Made by a program: the position numbers and the translations under genes. A stretch of 64,000 nt of DNA from Prorocentrum cordatum (Eukaryota > Sar > Dinophyceae > Prorocentrales > Prorocentraceae): the NCBI GenBank assembly GCA_963575745.1, contig CAUYUJ010019948.1, positions 1,288,983 to 1,352,982 on the forward strand. The letters run 5' to 3'. Under the pieces are notes generated by a model that had not been told where the DNA came from, made no database searches, and was given only the letters and a program-made list of their open reading frames with translations. How positions within the stretch are numbered: the first letter of the stretch is position 1; each line of letters starts with the position of its first letter. Shown in pieces: positions 19,007-31,740 of this stretch.

Positions 19007-19115
19007 AGGTCCGCGCGGATCGGCGTTATTGCCCCGCCACTCCGGCGCTGCTCCTGGCCCGCTCCGCGCGCCAGGGAGGATGGCCAGCGACGGCCCAAGA
19101 GATCTGCGCGGACCT
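19007..19115. mobile_element. Family C, copy
   Basis: AGGTCCGCGCGGATCGGCG at the left is inverse to AGATCTGCGCGGACCT at the right. The interior CTCCGGCGCTGCTCCTGG and CGCTCCGCGCGCCAGGGAGG matches 51600-51642. Confidence 0.65.
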
Positions 19116-19787
19116 GTGAAAGTTTGCGTTTTTGCGCGTTTTCCAATTGCTCTCTATGTTCTGCTCCTCGCTGCCTCCGAGCATGTCTGTCCGCTTTCTC
19201 TTCCTCCCCGTCCTCCTCCTTGGAGCCCCGTTGGGCTCCTCCTGGTCGTGCTTGCCTGTGTTCCTGCTTTCTCCCTCCCTCCTCTGTCGTCGTCGTCCTC
19301 CTCACCTGCCCTGGCTCGTTCTCTTTCGCATCTCATGGCCTTGTACCTGGCTGGTCTCTTCTCCTCTCCTCCTCCATCCGTCGACATTCCTCCTCCCCCC
19401 CCCGCAATGATCCCTCACCCTCGCTCCATCTCATTCCCCTACTCCCTGCCGCACTTCCACACCATCCCGCCTCCATCCTAGCCCCAGCCCCCGCTGCTCG
19501 CTTCTCCATCCCGTTCGTCCCTCCTGACTCTTCATAGTTCCTCTCTTGCCCCTTGTCACTTTTGTATTCACCTCCCCCCGCCAGTCCTCTGTATCCTCCT
19601 GCTCTTTCCCCTCTTTCTCTCCTCCCCTTCCCTCCCGCTGCTTGTATGTACATCCCGCTTCTTACCTTGTGCCTCCTTCCTTTGCCCATCCTTGCCCTCT
19701 GATTTTCTCACCTGCTCTCCTTCCTCCTTGCACTCGCTCTCCTGCAGCTGATGGCTCTACACTTCCTCCCCGCGGGTCAGGGGAGGA

Positions 19788-19990
19788 AAGGTACTGATAC
19801 CGCTACGGCGGTCAGAACGCACCCCAGGAGAGGTCCGTGGAGTACAGTCAACCCGCATAGTAAGGATGGGCCTTCCCAAGAGTACCCTTGCACCCTTGCC
19901 TCCTGGGCCCATCCTTGGCCACATTCGTTGGCCGCGCTCCGCTCGAAAAGCTTCGAAACGGCCTCCAAGGCCCTTTGCATCCTTATCATG
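19788..19990 (+). repeat. Family F terminus joined to family M
   Basis: GGTACTGATACCGCTACGGC and GAACGCACCCCAGGAGAGGT are family F. From 19835, TACAGTCAACCCGCATAGTA, AGAGTACCCTTGCACCCTTG and CTTTGCATCCTTATCATGC are family M, shared with 44800-44960 and 50565-50735. Confidence 0.65.
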
Positions 19991-20129
19991 CATCCTTTTG
20001 TTGTACGGGTCGACTGCAGCGGTATACGGGTACCTCTTTGTTGTCCCAGCGGGGCTCTTGCCGCCTCGAGGGGTTGGCTCGTCTTCCCCTCCTGCCGGCT
20101 GCCGTCCCCCCCCTCCCCATCGTTTGAGA

Positions 20130-20440
20130 TTTTGGGAGGAGGAGAAGGAGGAGGAGGAGGAGGAGGAGGAGGAGGAGACGGAGGAGGAGGAGGCAGAGGA
20201 GGAGGAGGAGGCGGAGGAGGAGGAGGAGGAGGAGGAGGGGGGAGGAGGAGGAGGAGGAAGGGGAGGAGGAGGTAAGGAGGAGGAGGAGGAGGCGGAGGAG
20301 GAGGAGGAGGAGGAGGGGGAGGAGGAGGTAAGGAGGAGGAGGAGGGGGAGGAGGGGAGGAGGGGAAGGAGGAGGAGGAGGAGGAGGAGGAGGAGGAGGAG
20401 GAGGAGGAGGAGGAGGAGGAGGAGGGGGAGGAGGCAAGTT
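20130..20440. repeat. GGA/GAG microsatellite
   Basis: About 300 bp of GAG/GGA with occasional GGT, GGC and AAG interruptions; purine-only on the plus strand over most of its length. Confidence 0.95.
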
Positions 20441-20559
20441 AGGTGCGCTCGCGTCAACATCTGACATCCTACCCCTCCCTCCCATCCCTTACCATGGCGC
20501 TGATTTTCTCTATCCGCGGACGCGTGTCGTAGCGGACCTGTGGCTCCGCGCGCGTGTGC

Positions 20560-20764
20560 GTAGTGGGTGGTGGTGCGCGTGCGTGCGTGCGTGTGTGCGT
20601 GGTTGTGGTTGTTGTGGTGGTGGTGTGTATGTGTGTGTGCGTGTGTGCGCGTGTGCTGTGGTGTGACGTGGTGTGGCGTCTTGGTGGTTTGGTGGTGGGC
20701 CAGGTGCGTACGTGCGTGATGGCGGTGGTGGTGGTGGCGGTGGTGGTGTGTGTGTGTGTGTGTG

Positions 20765-20844
<80 letters not shown>

Positions 20845-20846
20845 CG

Positions 20847-20942
<96 letters not shown>

Positions 20943-21110
20943 TGTGTGTGTGTGTGCGCGCGTGTGATGTGGTGTGACGCGGTGTAGCGTGGTGGTGGTG
21001 GGTGGGATAGTGCGGTGGTGGTGGCGGTGCGCGGTGGTGGTGCGCGTGCGTGCGTGCGTGCGTTGGTGGGTGGAAGTGGCGGTGGGTGTGCGTGCGGCGG
21101 GGCGGGGCGT
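20560..21110. repeat. TG/CG alternating tract
   Basis: (GTGTGT)n and (GTGC)n, with an almost uninterrupted pyrimidine-purine alternation from about 20745 to 20965. Flanks are looser GGTGGTG repeats. Repetitive HTHTRTHA-type or VCVCVRAC-type ORFs are by-products. Confidence 0.95.
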
Positions 21111-21429
21111 GGTGCGGCGCAGTGGTGGCGGGCGGATGGGCGCGCGAGAAAGAGGCCCGCGCTGGGGCGAGAACGCCATCCTGAACGACGGAGGCAAAAC
21201 ACCGATCCGAAATTGAGGCTCACGCTGCAGCGGGAGCACGATTCGGAACGATTCGGTAGCAGAAATGAGGCCGGCGCCTCAGCGAGACCAGCATTTTGAA
21301 AAAAAACGCAAGCGAAAACCCAACTTCCGGGAATCCTGTGTGTAAAAAAGCAGTACGCGGGGGGGAGGTCGAATATTCCCAGCACGCCATCAGGGGAAGA
21401 GGGAGAGTAGTATTCATATTGAGTAATTG

Positions 21430-21545
21430 TTGAAGAGGAGGATGAGGGGGAGGAGGAGGAGGAGGAGGAGGTAAGGAGGAGGAGGAGGGGGAGGAGGAGG
21501 AGGAGGAGGAGGAGGAGGATGGGAGGAGGAGGAGGAGGAGGAGGC
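21430..21545. repeat. GGA microsatellite
   Basis: GAGGAGGAGG tract with GGT and GAT interruptions. Confidence 0.9.
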
Positions 21546-22020
21546 GCTCCCTCGGGGGTGGCGCGTCAGCGGCCCGGCACTGGGCCAGCGCACCTCCCCA
21601 ACCAGCGGCGGCAGGGCTTCGGCTGGCGCACAGGCTGGCCCCCAGGCAGTCTTAGGTCGGGCATGTCATCCTACAAGGGGGTGTTGGAAGAAGAATGCAG
21701 AGCAGTCCAACATACGCAGAATGCGTCGAAAAGTAATGAAAACAGTGCCCCCTGACTATGTTTGGCCTGTTATTGAGTATTCCTCCTGTAGAGGGACATG
21801 TCCGACTTACAGGTAGTCCCATCCGGCTTCCACATCCAAAGACGAATAGATCCCCACAAGTAGGTAGACCCTGCCAAATCAAGGATACTCGCGTGTCCCA
21901 TTCATCGCGAGTCGTGTCCTCTGCAGTCCCGGGGCAAGGTCTTTTGTTCTTGTTGGAGGCCATGTTGCCGTTGGAAGAGTTTTAGAGTCTTCGGTCCTGT
22001 CGCGTGTCCTGTGCAATCAA
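21546..22020. other. No gene seen
   Basis: Mostly non-repetitive, lower GC. A short coding-like frame on the plus strand (21758-21985) has no support beyond being open. Confidence 0.35.
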
Positions 22021-22163
22021 TTCTGCCCGTACCTCTACCTACCCTTCCCCCGTTTTGCAATTGTTGGGCCTCCTGGGAGGTCCTCGTCGCCGGCGCTGGA
22101 CTCGCCCTCGAATTTCTTGTCAGGTCGCACCCTGGGAGAGGTCCGGGGAGTGGCGGTGAGCGA
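22021..22163 (+). repeat. Family F, diverged copy
   Basis: GGGCCTCCTGGGAGGTCCTC, GCCGGCGCTGGACTCGCC and CACCCTGGGAGAGGTCCGGG follow family F; the termini are worn. Confidence 0.65.
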
Positions 22164-22256
22164 TTGGGCCCTGAAGCCCCAAGAATGAACCAGTCTGAAC
22201 CAGGTCTGCCGAAGCTGGTACTCTTTCGGGTGGCGGCAGTTCCGGTGAGTGGAGTG

Positions 22257-22424
22257 TCAGGAGGGACAAAAAACACACAGACACAATTAATCGTCGATTC
22301 CCCAGACAACATGGGAAACTATGGGAAGTGGGGGGGAAGACAAAAACCCAGAACATATGGGAAAATATGGGGAATAGTTTTATTTGTGTGTATTTATTTG
22401 TGTATCCTGGGGCCCCTTTAGAGT
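22257..22424 (+). repeat. Family H, copy 2
   Basis: Close match to 11297-11462 over its whole length. A run of 19 G (22430-22448) follows. Confidence 0.85.
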
Positions 22425-22648
22425 GGTGCGGGGGGGGGGGGGGGGGGGCGTCCCCAGGTACACATCACTAAGCAAACCAAGTCCCACCAAACCCAGCCCT
22501 GCCAGCACCCGACACGGGCCCCCCGAGTGGCCCCTAGGCGTCGGGGGCAGTGTCAGCCCCCTGGCGGCGCCCTGGCGGCGCCCCTGGGGCGCTCCGCGGA
22601 CTGCTCGGGTGGCCTGTTGAGGCCCCGGGCTCTACCTAAACGGTGTTT

Positions 22649-22779
22649 CTTGGCATCGCTCGGACGTGTGCATCTTTTCTTCGGCGAGGACCATCGAGGA
22701 GCATCCTTGATCATTTGGCGAAAAATCCACGCACGAAACCGAACAAAGCACACGGAATGGACGTCCGAGCGATGGCGAG
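22649..22779 (+). mobile_element. MITE-like family A, copy 3, with long flanking repeat
   Basis: 131 bp, ends TTGGCATCGCTCGGACGT and ACGTCCGAGCGATGGCGAG. It is flanked by direct repeats, not just a short target duplication: 22616-22648 and 22779-22816 both read GTTGAGGCCCCGGGCTCTA followed by (A/T)ACCT(G/A)AACGGTGTTT, with a few differences. Confidence 0.88.
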
Positions 22780-23060
22780 TTGAGGCCCCGGGCTCTAATT
22801 ACCTGAACGGTGTTTTGGCGGTCGGGGCAAACGCGGGACGAAGACAGAACGATGGAAAGCGACCACAAAACGAACACGGAAACACACTGTTTAGGTCGGG
22901 CCCTGTTGAAGGCAGGTGGGGTTACCTGGGGCTTATGTCTTCTTCGCGGAACTCGAAGCGCTACTTTTCCTGACCAACGTCGGCTGCTCTCGGTGAAGGA
23001 ACTCCTAGGCCAGTGTCAGAAAAGCCTGGTTGAGGAGGAGTCTTCGCAGTGATGAGGCCT

Positions 23061-23544
23061 TCAGAATTTGTCATTGATGGCTTTCTTGGTGGAGTCCTTG
23101 ACCCTAGACTTTGCCGGCTTCGCCTTCACCGAAGCCCTTCTCACGAACGACTCACGTCTCACAGCGTTGCGGTCTCTGTGTGGGGCCACAGTGGCCATCG
23201 AGACGCCTTCTGGTAGTTCGACGCGGTCGCGCATGCCCGGTCTTGCGCATGTGCTCGGCAACCTGCCTGCGCGCCCGGTCGCGCTGCCAGGCGGGCCCGG
23301 CGTCGATGGCGGTCGCGCGCGCGTGGTTTTGCAGGCTCGGACGCGAGAGGGCTGGGGGCCACGTAAGTGCGGTTTCATCGCGCGGCGTTGCCGCGGGAAT
23401 CTGCGCCGATGGTTGCACCAGTGCATGGTACACTTGTTGCAGTGATTCTTGTTCGCCGTGGGCCCGTGGAGATCGGGATTTGCACAGATCGTCGCTTTGC
23501 AAGTTGCATGGCGACCACGCGTGCTCAGTCACCCTCGACGACAC
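23061..23544 (-). pseudogene. Coding-like fragment with one frameshift, unknown product
   Basis: On the minus strand, one frame reads coding-like through QNHARATAIDAGPAWQRDRA and RRQVAEHMRKTG. Then, at about 23230-23240, the good reading shifts by one base to another frame: MRDRVELPEGVSMATVAPHR, ending with a Lys-rich tail (SRVKDSTKKAINDKF) and TGA. High GC3 and a natural composition support a 3'-terminal exon. The shift may be a mutation or a sequencing error. No family recognised; upstream of about 23350 the boundary is unclear. Confidence 0.35.
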
Positions 23545-24852
23545 ATCTTGACATCGCTAGCCTTCGATGTACGATGCAAGTGCCGTGGATGCTCGATCGT
23601 ACCATATGGGTACCGAGCATTCGCATGGATAATTGTGGTGGGCGGCCACAATCGTCAAGCATGATGAACTTGTTCGTCCGGTATTCCCAAAACCAATATC
23701 GAACCCATCGTCATTGAAATCCCGTTTACGCTGATTGTTCCTATGTTCGACATTGTCTTGCCTTCCTTGTTATTTTTCTTGCGTCCTCCAGTTTCAGGCC
23801 ATTCCCCATATAGCTTCCACGCGTTATAGGTTACTCCTACATTTTCAGGTACGCGTTATAGCTTACTCCCATTTGGATCCTTATTTCTTTTTGTATAGAC
23901 CTCTATATCTCTCTCTCTCACACCCTCCCTTTCTCTCGTGACTTATGCTGCCGCTTTCTGGCTTTTTTTTCCATGGTCTGTCCCTTTTCGATTTTGTGAT
24001 ATAGATTTATGTGTACATATACAGGTAAGAGAGAGAGATAGAGAGAGAGAGAGAGAAAAAAAAAAGGAATGATGAATAATGCAATACATTTTGCGATTGT
24101 TCGAAATGTGTCCGGCCCTGACCCAACCATCTTTCGACGCGCCTTTATTCATTCTCCTCATTCAATTGTTGTATTTGTTCCGAGTGCCCGCGGGGGTACC
24201 AGTGGGGGCGTGGAGGAAAACGAGAAGGACGAGGGTCGAGGAGGAGGAGGAGGAGGCGAGAAACAATGGGATGGGGACGGGGCGGCGGCATGACATCAGC
24301 ACGAGGTACTTTTGTGCCCCCCGCCCCCCGCCTGTTGCCCCCCCCGCCTTCGGCAACTCTCCTGCATCCCTCTTGCCGCCCTTTCGGACTGCCCACCTGC
24401 GCCAGGCGCGGCTGGCGGCAGCGGTGCCTGGCTGCGCGGGGAGGGGGTGCGCGCCGAAGGCTCACGCCCAGTGGCCGCTGCTGGTGTGTGAAGCCGGAGG
24501 GCCGCCGCCACGATGGCCGCGTGCCGCCACCGCCGCGACAAATTCCCAGCACCCTTGTATCCCAGCGTCGTTGCTGTCATGCCTGGTGCCGCTTCTGCCT
24601 GGTGCATCCGCTTCCGCCTTGCCTCGTGGTGGGGATTCGGGACATCTGTTGACGATCGCACTTCCCGACGCCAGAGTTCAGTCATCGCATCATTCGATAA
24701 CGATCCGACCGATCGTACTTTTCCGCTGGTCGTCAAGAGTATTATCTTACGACTTGTCTTTCGTACTCTCCCCGGCTTGCGGGTTCCCGCTTCATTTGAG
24801 CAACCGTTTGGTACCAGTAGGCAAGCAGGAGGCGGAGGTGGATCGTGGCGTT
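23545..24852. other. No gene supported
   Basis: 23545-24290 is AT-richer, with short TC/GA repeats near 23905-23935 and 24030-24060. 24300-24850 is GC-rich and open in several frames on both strands without one standing out. Confidence 0.3.
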
Positions 24853-25985
<1,133 letters not shown>

Positions 25986-27467
25986 CCGCAGCGGCAGCAG
26001 CTGCAACAGCAACAACAGCAACAACATCATTCGCGGTGGTTACACTAGTTCCAGTGAGAGCGTCTGTGCGGCAGGTGGTCGCCCAGAGGAGGAGCCCTCC
26101 GTGCTGTTCTATGCCGGGGGCGCCTGGTGGCAGTGCCGATTGGCCCCCTCTTCACGGTCGGGCTGGCGCGAGCCTCTCGCCGCTTCGCTTTGCTCGCTCT
26201 CGACGTCAGGGTCCAGTCTTTCTATGCTCTCGCGATGACGGCCGTTCACATGAAGGGCTCCAAGAGGGCCCCAAAGCTGAGCCCAGCGGGCTCCAAGATG
26301 GCCCGGAAGGCGTCCAAGAGTTCCTCCAGCAGGGCCCAAGAGGCCTCCGAAATGGTTCTCAGGTGCTCCGAACGGTTCCCGACACGGTCCAACCTCTCCT
26401 CCTCCTCTGGGTGGACAGGGGGGGCCGCGACGTCACGATTGGCCCCAGCGCCGTCCGGGAATGAGCTCCCCGTGGCCTTTCCCGGGCGGCGGTGGTGCGA
26501 ATTTGGACGTTCACCATGGTGGGTGGTGGAAGGGGAGAGGGGGGGCGTACACGGTGACGGGCGTCATATTTGCGAGCCGTGGAAAGAACGCGCTCCAGCG
26601 CACTCATGTTATTCTTGCCTTTTCTTCTTCGTCCTCCCTCTTCGTCCTCTCTTTTGCTCGCCACCGTTCTCCTCTTTTCAGGTGCAGGTTGCCAATCGAT
26701 TTCGAGGCGAGGGCTCCAGGGTGATACCTAGGTCAAGTGGGCCGAGGTTTGGAACTTCCACCGCACCCGCAAGAGGAAGCTTCCCCCCGTTCCTTTCCGA
26801 TCCTGCGGATTCCCTTCGGGGCCAAGTCGGAAGGAAGGCAGGTGGAGCAGAGAGGATCGGATTGGTGGGTGGATGCAGCGTGGACTGGAGTGCTGGACTG
26901 GGCAATCAGGCAATACAGTCGGGGCGCTGAAGAAGGAACCCTTTTCGTTGAGGAGGGGCTTGGTGTTCCTTGATTGTTTCACAGTTTGCCTCAGGTTTTT
27001 CTTAGGTTTTCGATGGGAGGTCGAAGTGTATCTACTGGAGAAAGGGGCCTCGTTCCTTATTTTGGGTTCCTTAGGTCAACGCCCCGACGGTAAGGTAGGT
27101 CTACCACGAGCGTGGACGTCCTGCCCACTCACCTCTCCTCCTTGCACTTTCGATTCGTGTGCTTGCCCTCCGCCTCTAACCCCCTGCGTCCCCCTCAGCA
27201 ATTCCGAGCGATGCGCATACCCTGGCTCTTCCTCGAGGGAGGGCGAGGGCCAAGAGAAGCAGGGTGAGCAGAGGGTGGGTTTGGGGGGCTATCCTTGTGC
27301 CCCCCGGCGTGCAGCCACGTGGGGACGGAGGCAGGGTGGCGGCCAGCCTGTGCCCCGTGGAGGGTTGCCGCGGCCTGAGCGCGCCAGCGCGCACCGTGAG
27401 TGGCTGAGCGCGCGGGCCCTGGCGCACCAGGGTGCCGGGCTTCCCCGGCAGGGCGATCACGATTCAA
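25986..27467. other. No gene supported
   Basis: 26255-26395 carries CCAAGAGGGCCCCAAAG-like units of family O (inverse orientation). The remainder has open frames on both strands without a family match or splice signals. Confidence 0.3.
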
Positions 27468-27690
27468 GCAGTGGCGAAGCGTCTTGGCTCGCCTGTAGTC
27501 CCACCAAAGAATATTCTAAGAAACTCTTGCGGTTTCCCCGAAATGTTCTTAGAACACTTCTGGCCTATATGCATTTTCTTGTTTAACGCATCGGGTTAAT
27601 GTTCTGAGAACATTGTTTTTGTTCTTAGAACATTTCTGGGTTCTAAGAACACTTCGTGGTAAGCCTTTCGGAAGGCCGGGACGGTCGGTC
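27468..27690 (+). repeat. Family G, copy
   Basis: Order: GTGGCGAAGCGTCTTGGCT, GTTCTTAGAACACTTCTGGC, CATCGGGTTAATGTTCTGAG, TTGTTCTTAGAACATTTCTG, GGTTCTAAGAACAC, GGGACGGTCGGTCCCTGCT. At least five TTCT(T/A/G)AGAAC-type palindromes. Same order at 32315-32530. Confidence 0.85.
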
Positions 27691-30039
27691 CCTGCTAGAA
27701 CGGTACCGTCCTGCGCGACAGCCGCTCGGGTACGGCGAGGTGCCGGGCGCGTCGTATGCCTCGGAAACGGGTTGACCGGCTGCCGCTATGGTCGCTGTGC
27801 CCGCTTTGGCGTGAGCGGCGTTTTGCGTTGTGGTATTGCTGGTCGGTGGGGCAGCGCATGCAGGCGCAGGGTGGTCGATTGGTACAGGTGCATCGGTCCG
27901 ATGCACCGGGAGCAGAGTGAATTGGCGGTTTGTCTTCGCGCGTTGCAGAGAGCGCGTGTGATTAGCAACCGAAGGACCCCTAACCCTTTGGAAGCGGACC
28001 TAAGGCAGGAGGCGCCAGCCATGATGGATAGGGGTCTCTTAAAGAAGACCTATCAGGCCAGATCGCCCATCTTGATGATCCCACGGGGAGTTAAGCTAGG
28101 CTACGTCTTCACTGTCTCCTTGTGCTTAGTTTTCCTTTATTCGCAATGATTGCGAGCGCGAGTGTATTCCTGGCCCAGCCCCTGCAAACGTGATTGCTGT
28201 TTGCCGTGCAGCCGCGGCCACCACGTCGGACACATTGGATCTGAGCACACTCTGTGGATGATTTTGCTGCCGTGCCAGGTAGTTGCCGGTTGCTGAGCGA
28301 AAGTTTGATTTCCTTCTGTGCAGAAGGAAGCCCGTTGCGACGAGAGATCTCGGAAACACGAATGCGGGTTTGGCATTCGCACAACCATTTGGACCGGTGT
28401 GCACCGAGATGTTAACGAATGAGATCCGGGCGTTGCAGTCCCATGGTGGAAAACAGCCAATGCTGAGAGGTTTCGCTGGTGGGGTGTCCAGCCCAGTAGA
28501 GCCGCAGCCGGCAGGAGAGCGCGGCTGATATACAGTCAATCTGCGGCGGGACTAGTGTCAAGATGCTGTGGCAGTACAACGAACGTCATGCCCCAAGGTG
28601 TATGTCGAGAGGGCGGGCGAGGGTCTGCGACAAGACGCGCTGCCCAGATGGGCTGGCTTGAGTGGGGCGAGAACGGCTCGCGACCCGCCCACGTAGTGTT
28701 CGCCTGGCGATCGTCCGAAACGTGAACGAGTTCCTCATCCTCGCCCTCCTCCGCTCATCCATCTCCTGCTTCGCATCCTCCTTCTTCTCCTCGCCGCGCC
28801 CCCTTGGTACACCGATGGGGGGTCGTTGTACAATATCATGTTTTAGTGGTTGGCCCCTCGGAGTCTTCTTGGATCGTTCGTGCAGCTGGGAGCTAAGCCT
28901 TTGTTGGTGCTCGCCGTCATCTGAGTGAAGTGCTCCATCAATCCTCATCGTGGCCTGCCCCCTTCCTCCTCCCTTTGCTCCCCCAAGCCTGCGGTCCCCC
29001 TCGGGGACTTTGGCGGCTATCTGCAGAGAGATCATGGACTGGCTGGCATTCTTTGGACGCAAGGTGAAGGCCTGCTGGGAAGGATCCCCTGGGGTGCTAG
29101 CCCGTACCACCGTTGCCGTTGGCAGTTTGCTTTGTGCCATGAGTGCTGGGCCCACTTCGCTCGAGGAGCAATGCTGTTGAGGCGGGGTCCCCGTGTTCGC
29201 TATTTATCACGCTTCGCGTTCACCGCCCGCCCACTCCAGTTCTCGCGGGACGAGGCGAACACCGCTCCACCACGGGTTGCACATATGCAGACAATCATAC
29301 AAGATCCCCCGCGGGTGTGTGGTTTGTTGTTTTTGCCTGCGTTTTAATGTTGTTCCTTACCCATGTCCTGTTAGGCTCAGGCATGCCACGTGGCTGATCA
29401 ATCGTAGCTTTGCCGTTTGGTCGTCGTCCCGTCATCAGTACCGACGGATCAATGATATGGACGTCGGCTCTGTGGGCTCCTGTTTACTATCCACACCGGG
29501 AGACCAGCCAGAAATAGCCTGAACACTGCCCAAGGTCAACCAACAACGGCCCGAACGATGCTTAAAAGAAGCCCATCAAGGACCCATGCGGCTCAGGCGG
29601 GCGTTGAACGGCCGAAGGCGTATGTAGGGACAGCACGAGTTGTAGGTCCCAGGAGAGGGGCGTGGTTCTGACGATGCATGCAGGCATCCGGGTCGTTGTT
29701 TGTCTTAGACCTCACTCTATGTTCGGGCGTGAACTCAGGCATGGCGTTCGTCGTCATGTTGTTACATGCCATAGTTTTTGACACGTTGCCCGAGATCTAT
29801 TGGCCTTCGTGCCTGGGTTGTGGGCTCCGAAGCCTCTTGGGCGATGCTCGGGGTTGCGTGAAACGCCTCGCGAAGGCATATGGGTATTCTATGGTGTTTG
29901 CGTTGGTGCAATCGGTATGACTCAAGTAGTATCGAAGTGGTATCGTGAGTGTCATGTGGAACCCTCTGGGCATGGACCCCTGGTGCTAGGAAGGTGTGTC
30001 GGACGCTTCATGGCTGAAGTGGCACATCGATCTAAGGGT
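27691..30039. other. Low-repeat stretch, no exon can be fixed
   Basis: The largest stretch without obvious repeats. Several frames look protein-like: minus 28586-29155 (KKTPRGQPLKHDIVQRPPIG), plus 28950-29180 (REIMDWLAFFGRKVKACWEG) and plus 29678-29920 (hydrophobic). They overlap on opposite strands, so not all can be real. It may contain exons of an intron-bearing gene. Confidence 0.3.
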
Positions 30040-30049
30040 GCGGGGTTCG

Positions 30050-30225
30050 AAGAGGAGGAGGAGGAGGAGGAGGAGGAGGAGGAGGAGGAGGAGGAGCAGG
30101 ATGATGGGGAGGATGAGGAGGACGCGGAGGAGGAGGAAGGAGAGGAATGTAATAGGGGTGACGCAGGGATGGACGACGACGACGATGACGACGACGATGA
30201 CGTGGACGATGACACAGGTAGACCA
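30050..30225. repeat. GAG then GAC/GAT microsatellites
   Basis: (GAG)n at 30050-30095, a mixed GAGGAC part, then (GAC)n at 30174-30205. The (GAC)n plus the following family O sequence recurs at 58480-58560. Confidence 0.85.
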
Positions 30226-30274
30226 GGCGTGAACCATACCAGCCTGTGTCCGCGAGCCTCCGGGATGCCTCTTG

Positions 30275-31250
30275 GGTGCTTTTCTTGAGTATGTAGGTTT
30301 CAAGTGGTACCATTCGGGCACCTTTGAAGTCTCTCGGGGCCTCTTGGGGATCGCGTCGGGGCCTCTTCAGGGCCTGTCGGGGGTGTTTTCTGTTTTTTTT
30401 GGGGGGGCTTCTTGGTGTTTATTGGTATTTGGGGCCTCCAGTGGGGCCGTCTGGGACGGAGGGTTCGAACAGTTTGTTCGGGCTCCTCCTGTTGAGGCCT
30501 CTTGGGCCGTCCTGGGTCCCTCTTGGGCAGTAGTGGGGCCGTTTGGGCGGCCTCTTGTGCCGTCTTGGGGCGATCTTGGAGCCCTCCTGTGCTGTCTTGG
30601 AGCCCTCTTTGGCCGTTTTGGGGCCCACTTGGGTCGTCTTGGGGCCTGTTCTAGGCCGTTTTGGCCCGGTTGGGGGGCCCCAGTGGGGCCCCGATTCTTC
30701 CAAGATGGACCCCGGAGCGCGCCCAAGAACGGCGTCCAATTTTGAAATATTGAGAATACCACAAACAATCCCGAGGGACAGTTGTAAGAAGCGTCCGCGT
30801 CACCCCCAGGGAAGCGAAAGTCGTGAACAATACCATCGTGTTTGTGATACTTTTTGGCATGCCAGCTTGACGGCGGGAACGGGCCACAAAGGCGCTTTCG
30901 AGGGCCCTGCAGGAGCCTATATTTTGGAGGGCAAAGAGGCACCGACGGTGCCGAAATGGAGCCAAAATGCGCCTCGGAGGCGTCTTCATAACGATTTGAA
31001 AATGAAGCTCGTCGTGGGCGGATTGAAGAGGTTTACGCCATTCCGCCGACCCCCACAAGAAGGACGAAATCGCCGGGTGAAGCTTTTTGGGGCCTCTTGA
31101 TGGCGTCTTCGGCGCGTTTCCGGGGTTCTGGGAAGTTTTTTGGGTTTCGCTGGCGGTGTGGGGGGTCATCTCGGGACGGAAGGCTCGGAAGGTTCGTTCG
31201 AGTTACTTCTCTTGGGCTTCTCTTCGGGCTACCTCTCTTGGGTCACAACT
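30275..31250 (+). repeat. Family O: CTTGGGGCC-type domain, copy 1
   Basis: Degenerate 20-25-bp units around GGCCTCTTGGGGCCGTCTTG (30310-30680), a unit GACGGAGGGTTCGAACAGTT near 30455, a less repetitive middle, and a second short run at 31085-31250 with GACGGAAGGCTCGGAAGGTT. Other copies: 33358-33720, 58560-59110, and inverse at 45855-46495. Confidence 0.75.
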
Positions 31251-31740
31251 CGACCTTCCAGCGGCCGTTCGGGACCGACTCGGCACCCCCAGAGCTCGGG
31301 TTGACCCAAAAGGGAGTCCAGCGTCAAGGGGGTGGCGCAGTAGATTTGGTGCAAGTCATTGGTGGGGCTGCAGTACACTTGAGGCGTGTAATACCTTCCG
31401 GGGCGCAGATGGATTGCTGTACTTTCCGTGCTACACATGACTTGCAACATGATGCAATACAAGTCTCCGGCGCAAGACATTTGCAAAACAATTGCCCCAA
31501 ATTTCTTGCACCACCCCCTTCCAGCTGGGCCCCCTTGTGGGTCACCCAAGAGAGCGCCCTCGGCGAGGCGCAGCTGCAGGAGAGCAGCCCGAGGCTGGCA
31601 GGCCGGCGAGCACAAGCGACATCGCCCGACATCCTGGCGCCTCGAGCCTCGAAGCTCGCCGCCGCGGAGGCAGCAGGTACGTTGCATCTTCGGGGGACCT
31701 CGCCTGTCCCCAAAGTTGGTGTCTTTTCTGGTGTCCGACG
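31251..31740. other. No gene seen
   Basis: Mostly single-copy sequence within the window. Open frames exist on both strands without recognisable domains. Confidence 0.3.

Larger units (their letters stand above)
18171..19780. repeat. Pyrimidine-rich domain
   Basis: About 1.6 kb in which the plus strand is dominated by CTCC/TCCC runs (densest at 18285-18365, 18565-18650, 18800-18965 and 19380-19730). Long ORFs on both strands are a consequence. Embedded elements are listed separately. Confidence 0.7.

Noticed and set aside
20469-21385. His/Thr/Arg-rich and Val/Cys-rich proteins
   Set aside because: Translations of the TG/GTGC tract, without coding features outside it.
27976-27990. Telomere-like CCCTAACCCT
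   Set aside because: A single copy without any tandem repetition.
29800-30288. Acidic-tail protein with poly-Glu and poly-Asp
   Set aside because: The tail is the GAG and GAC microsatellites, the latter shared with a repeat at 58480; the upstream part lacks a recognisable domain.
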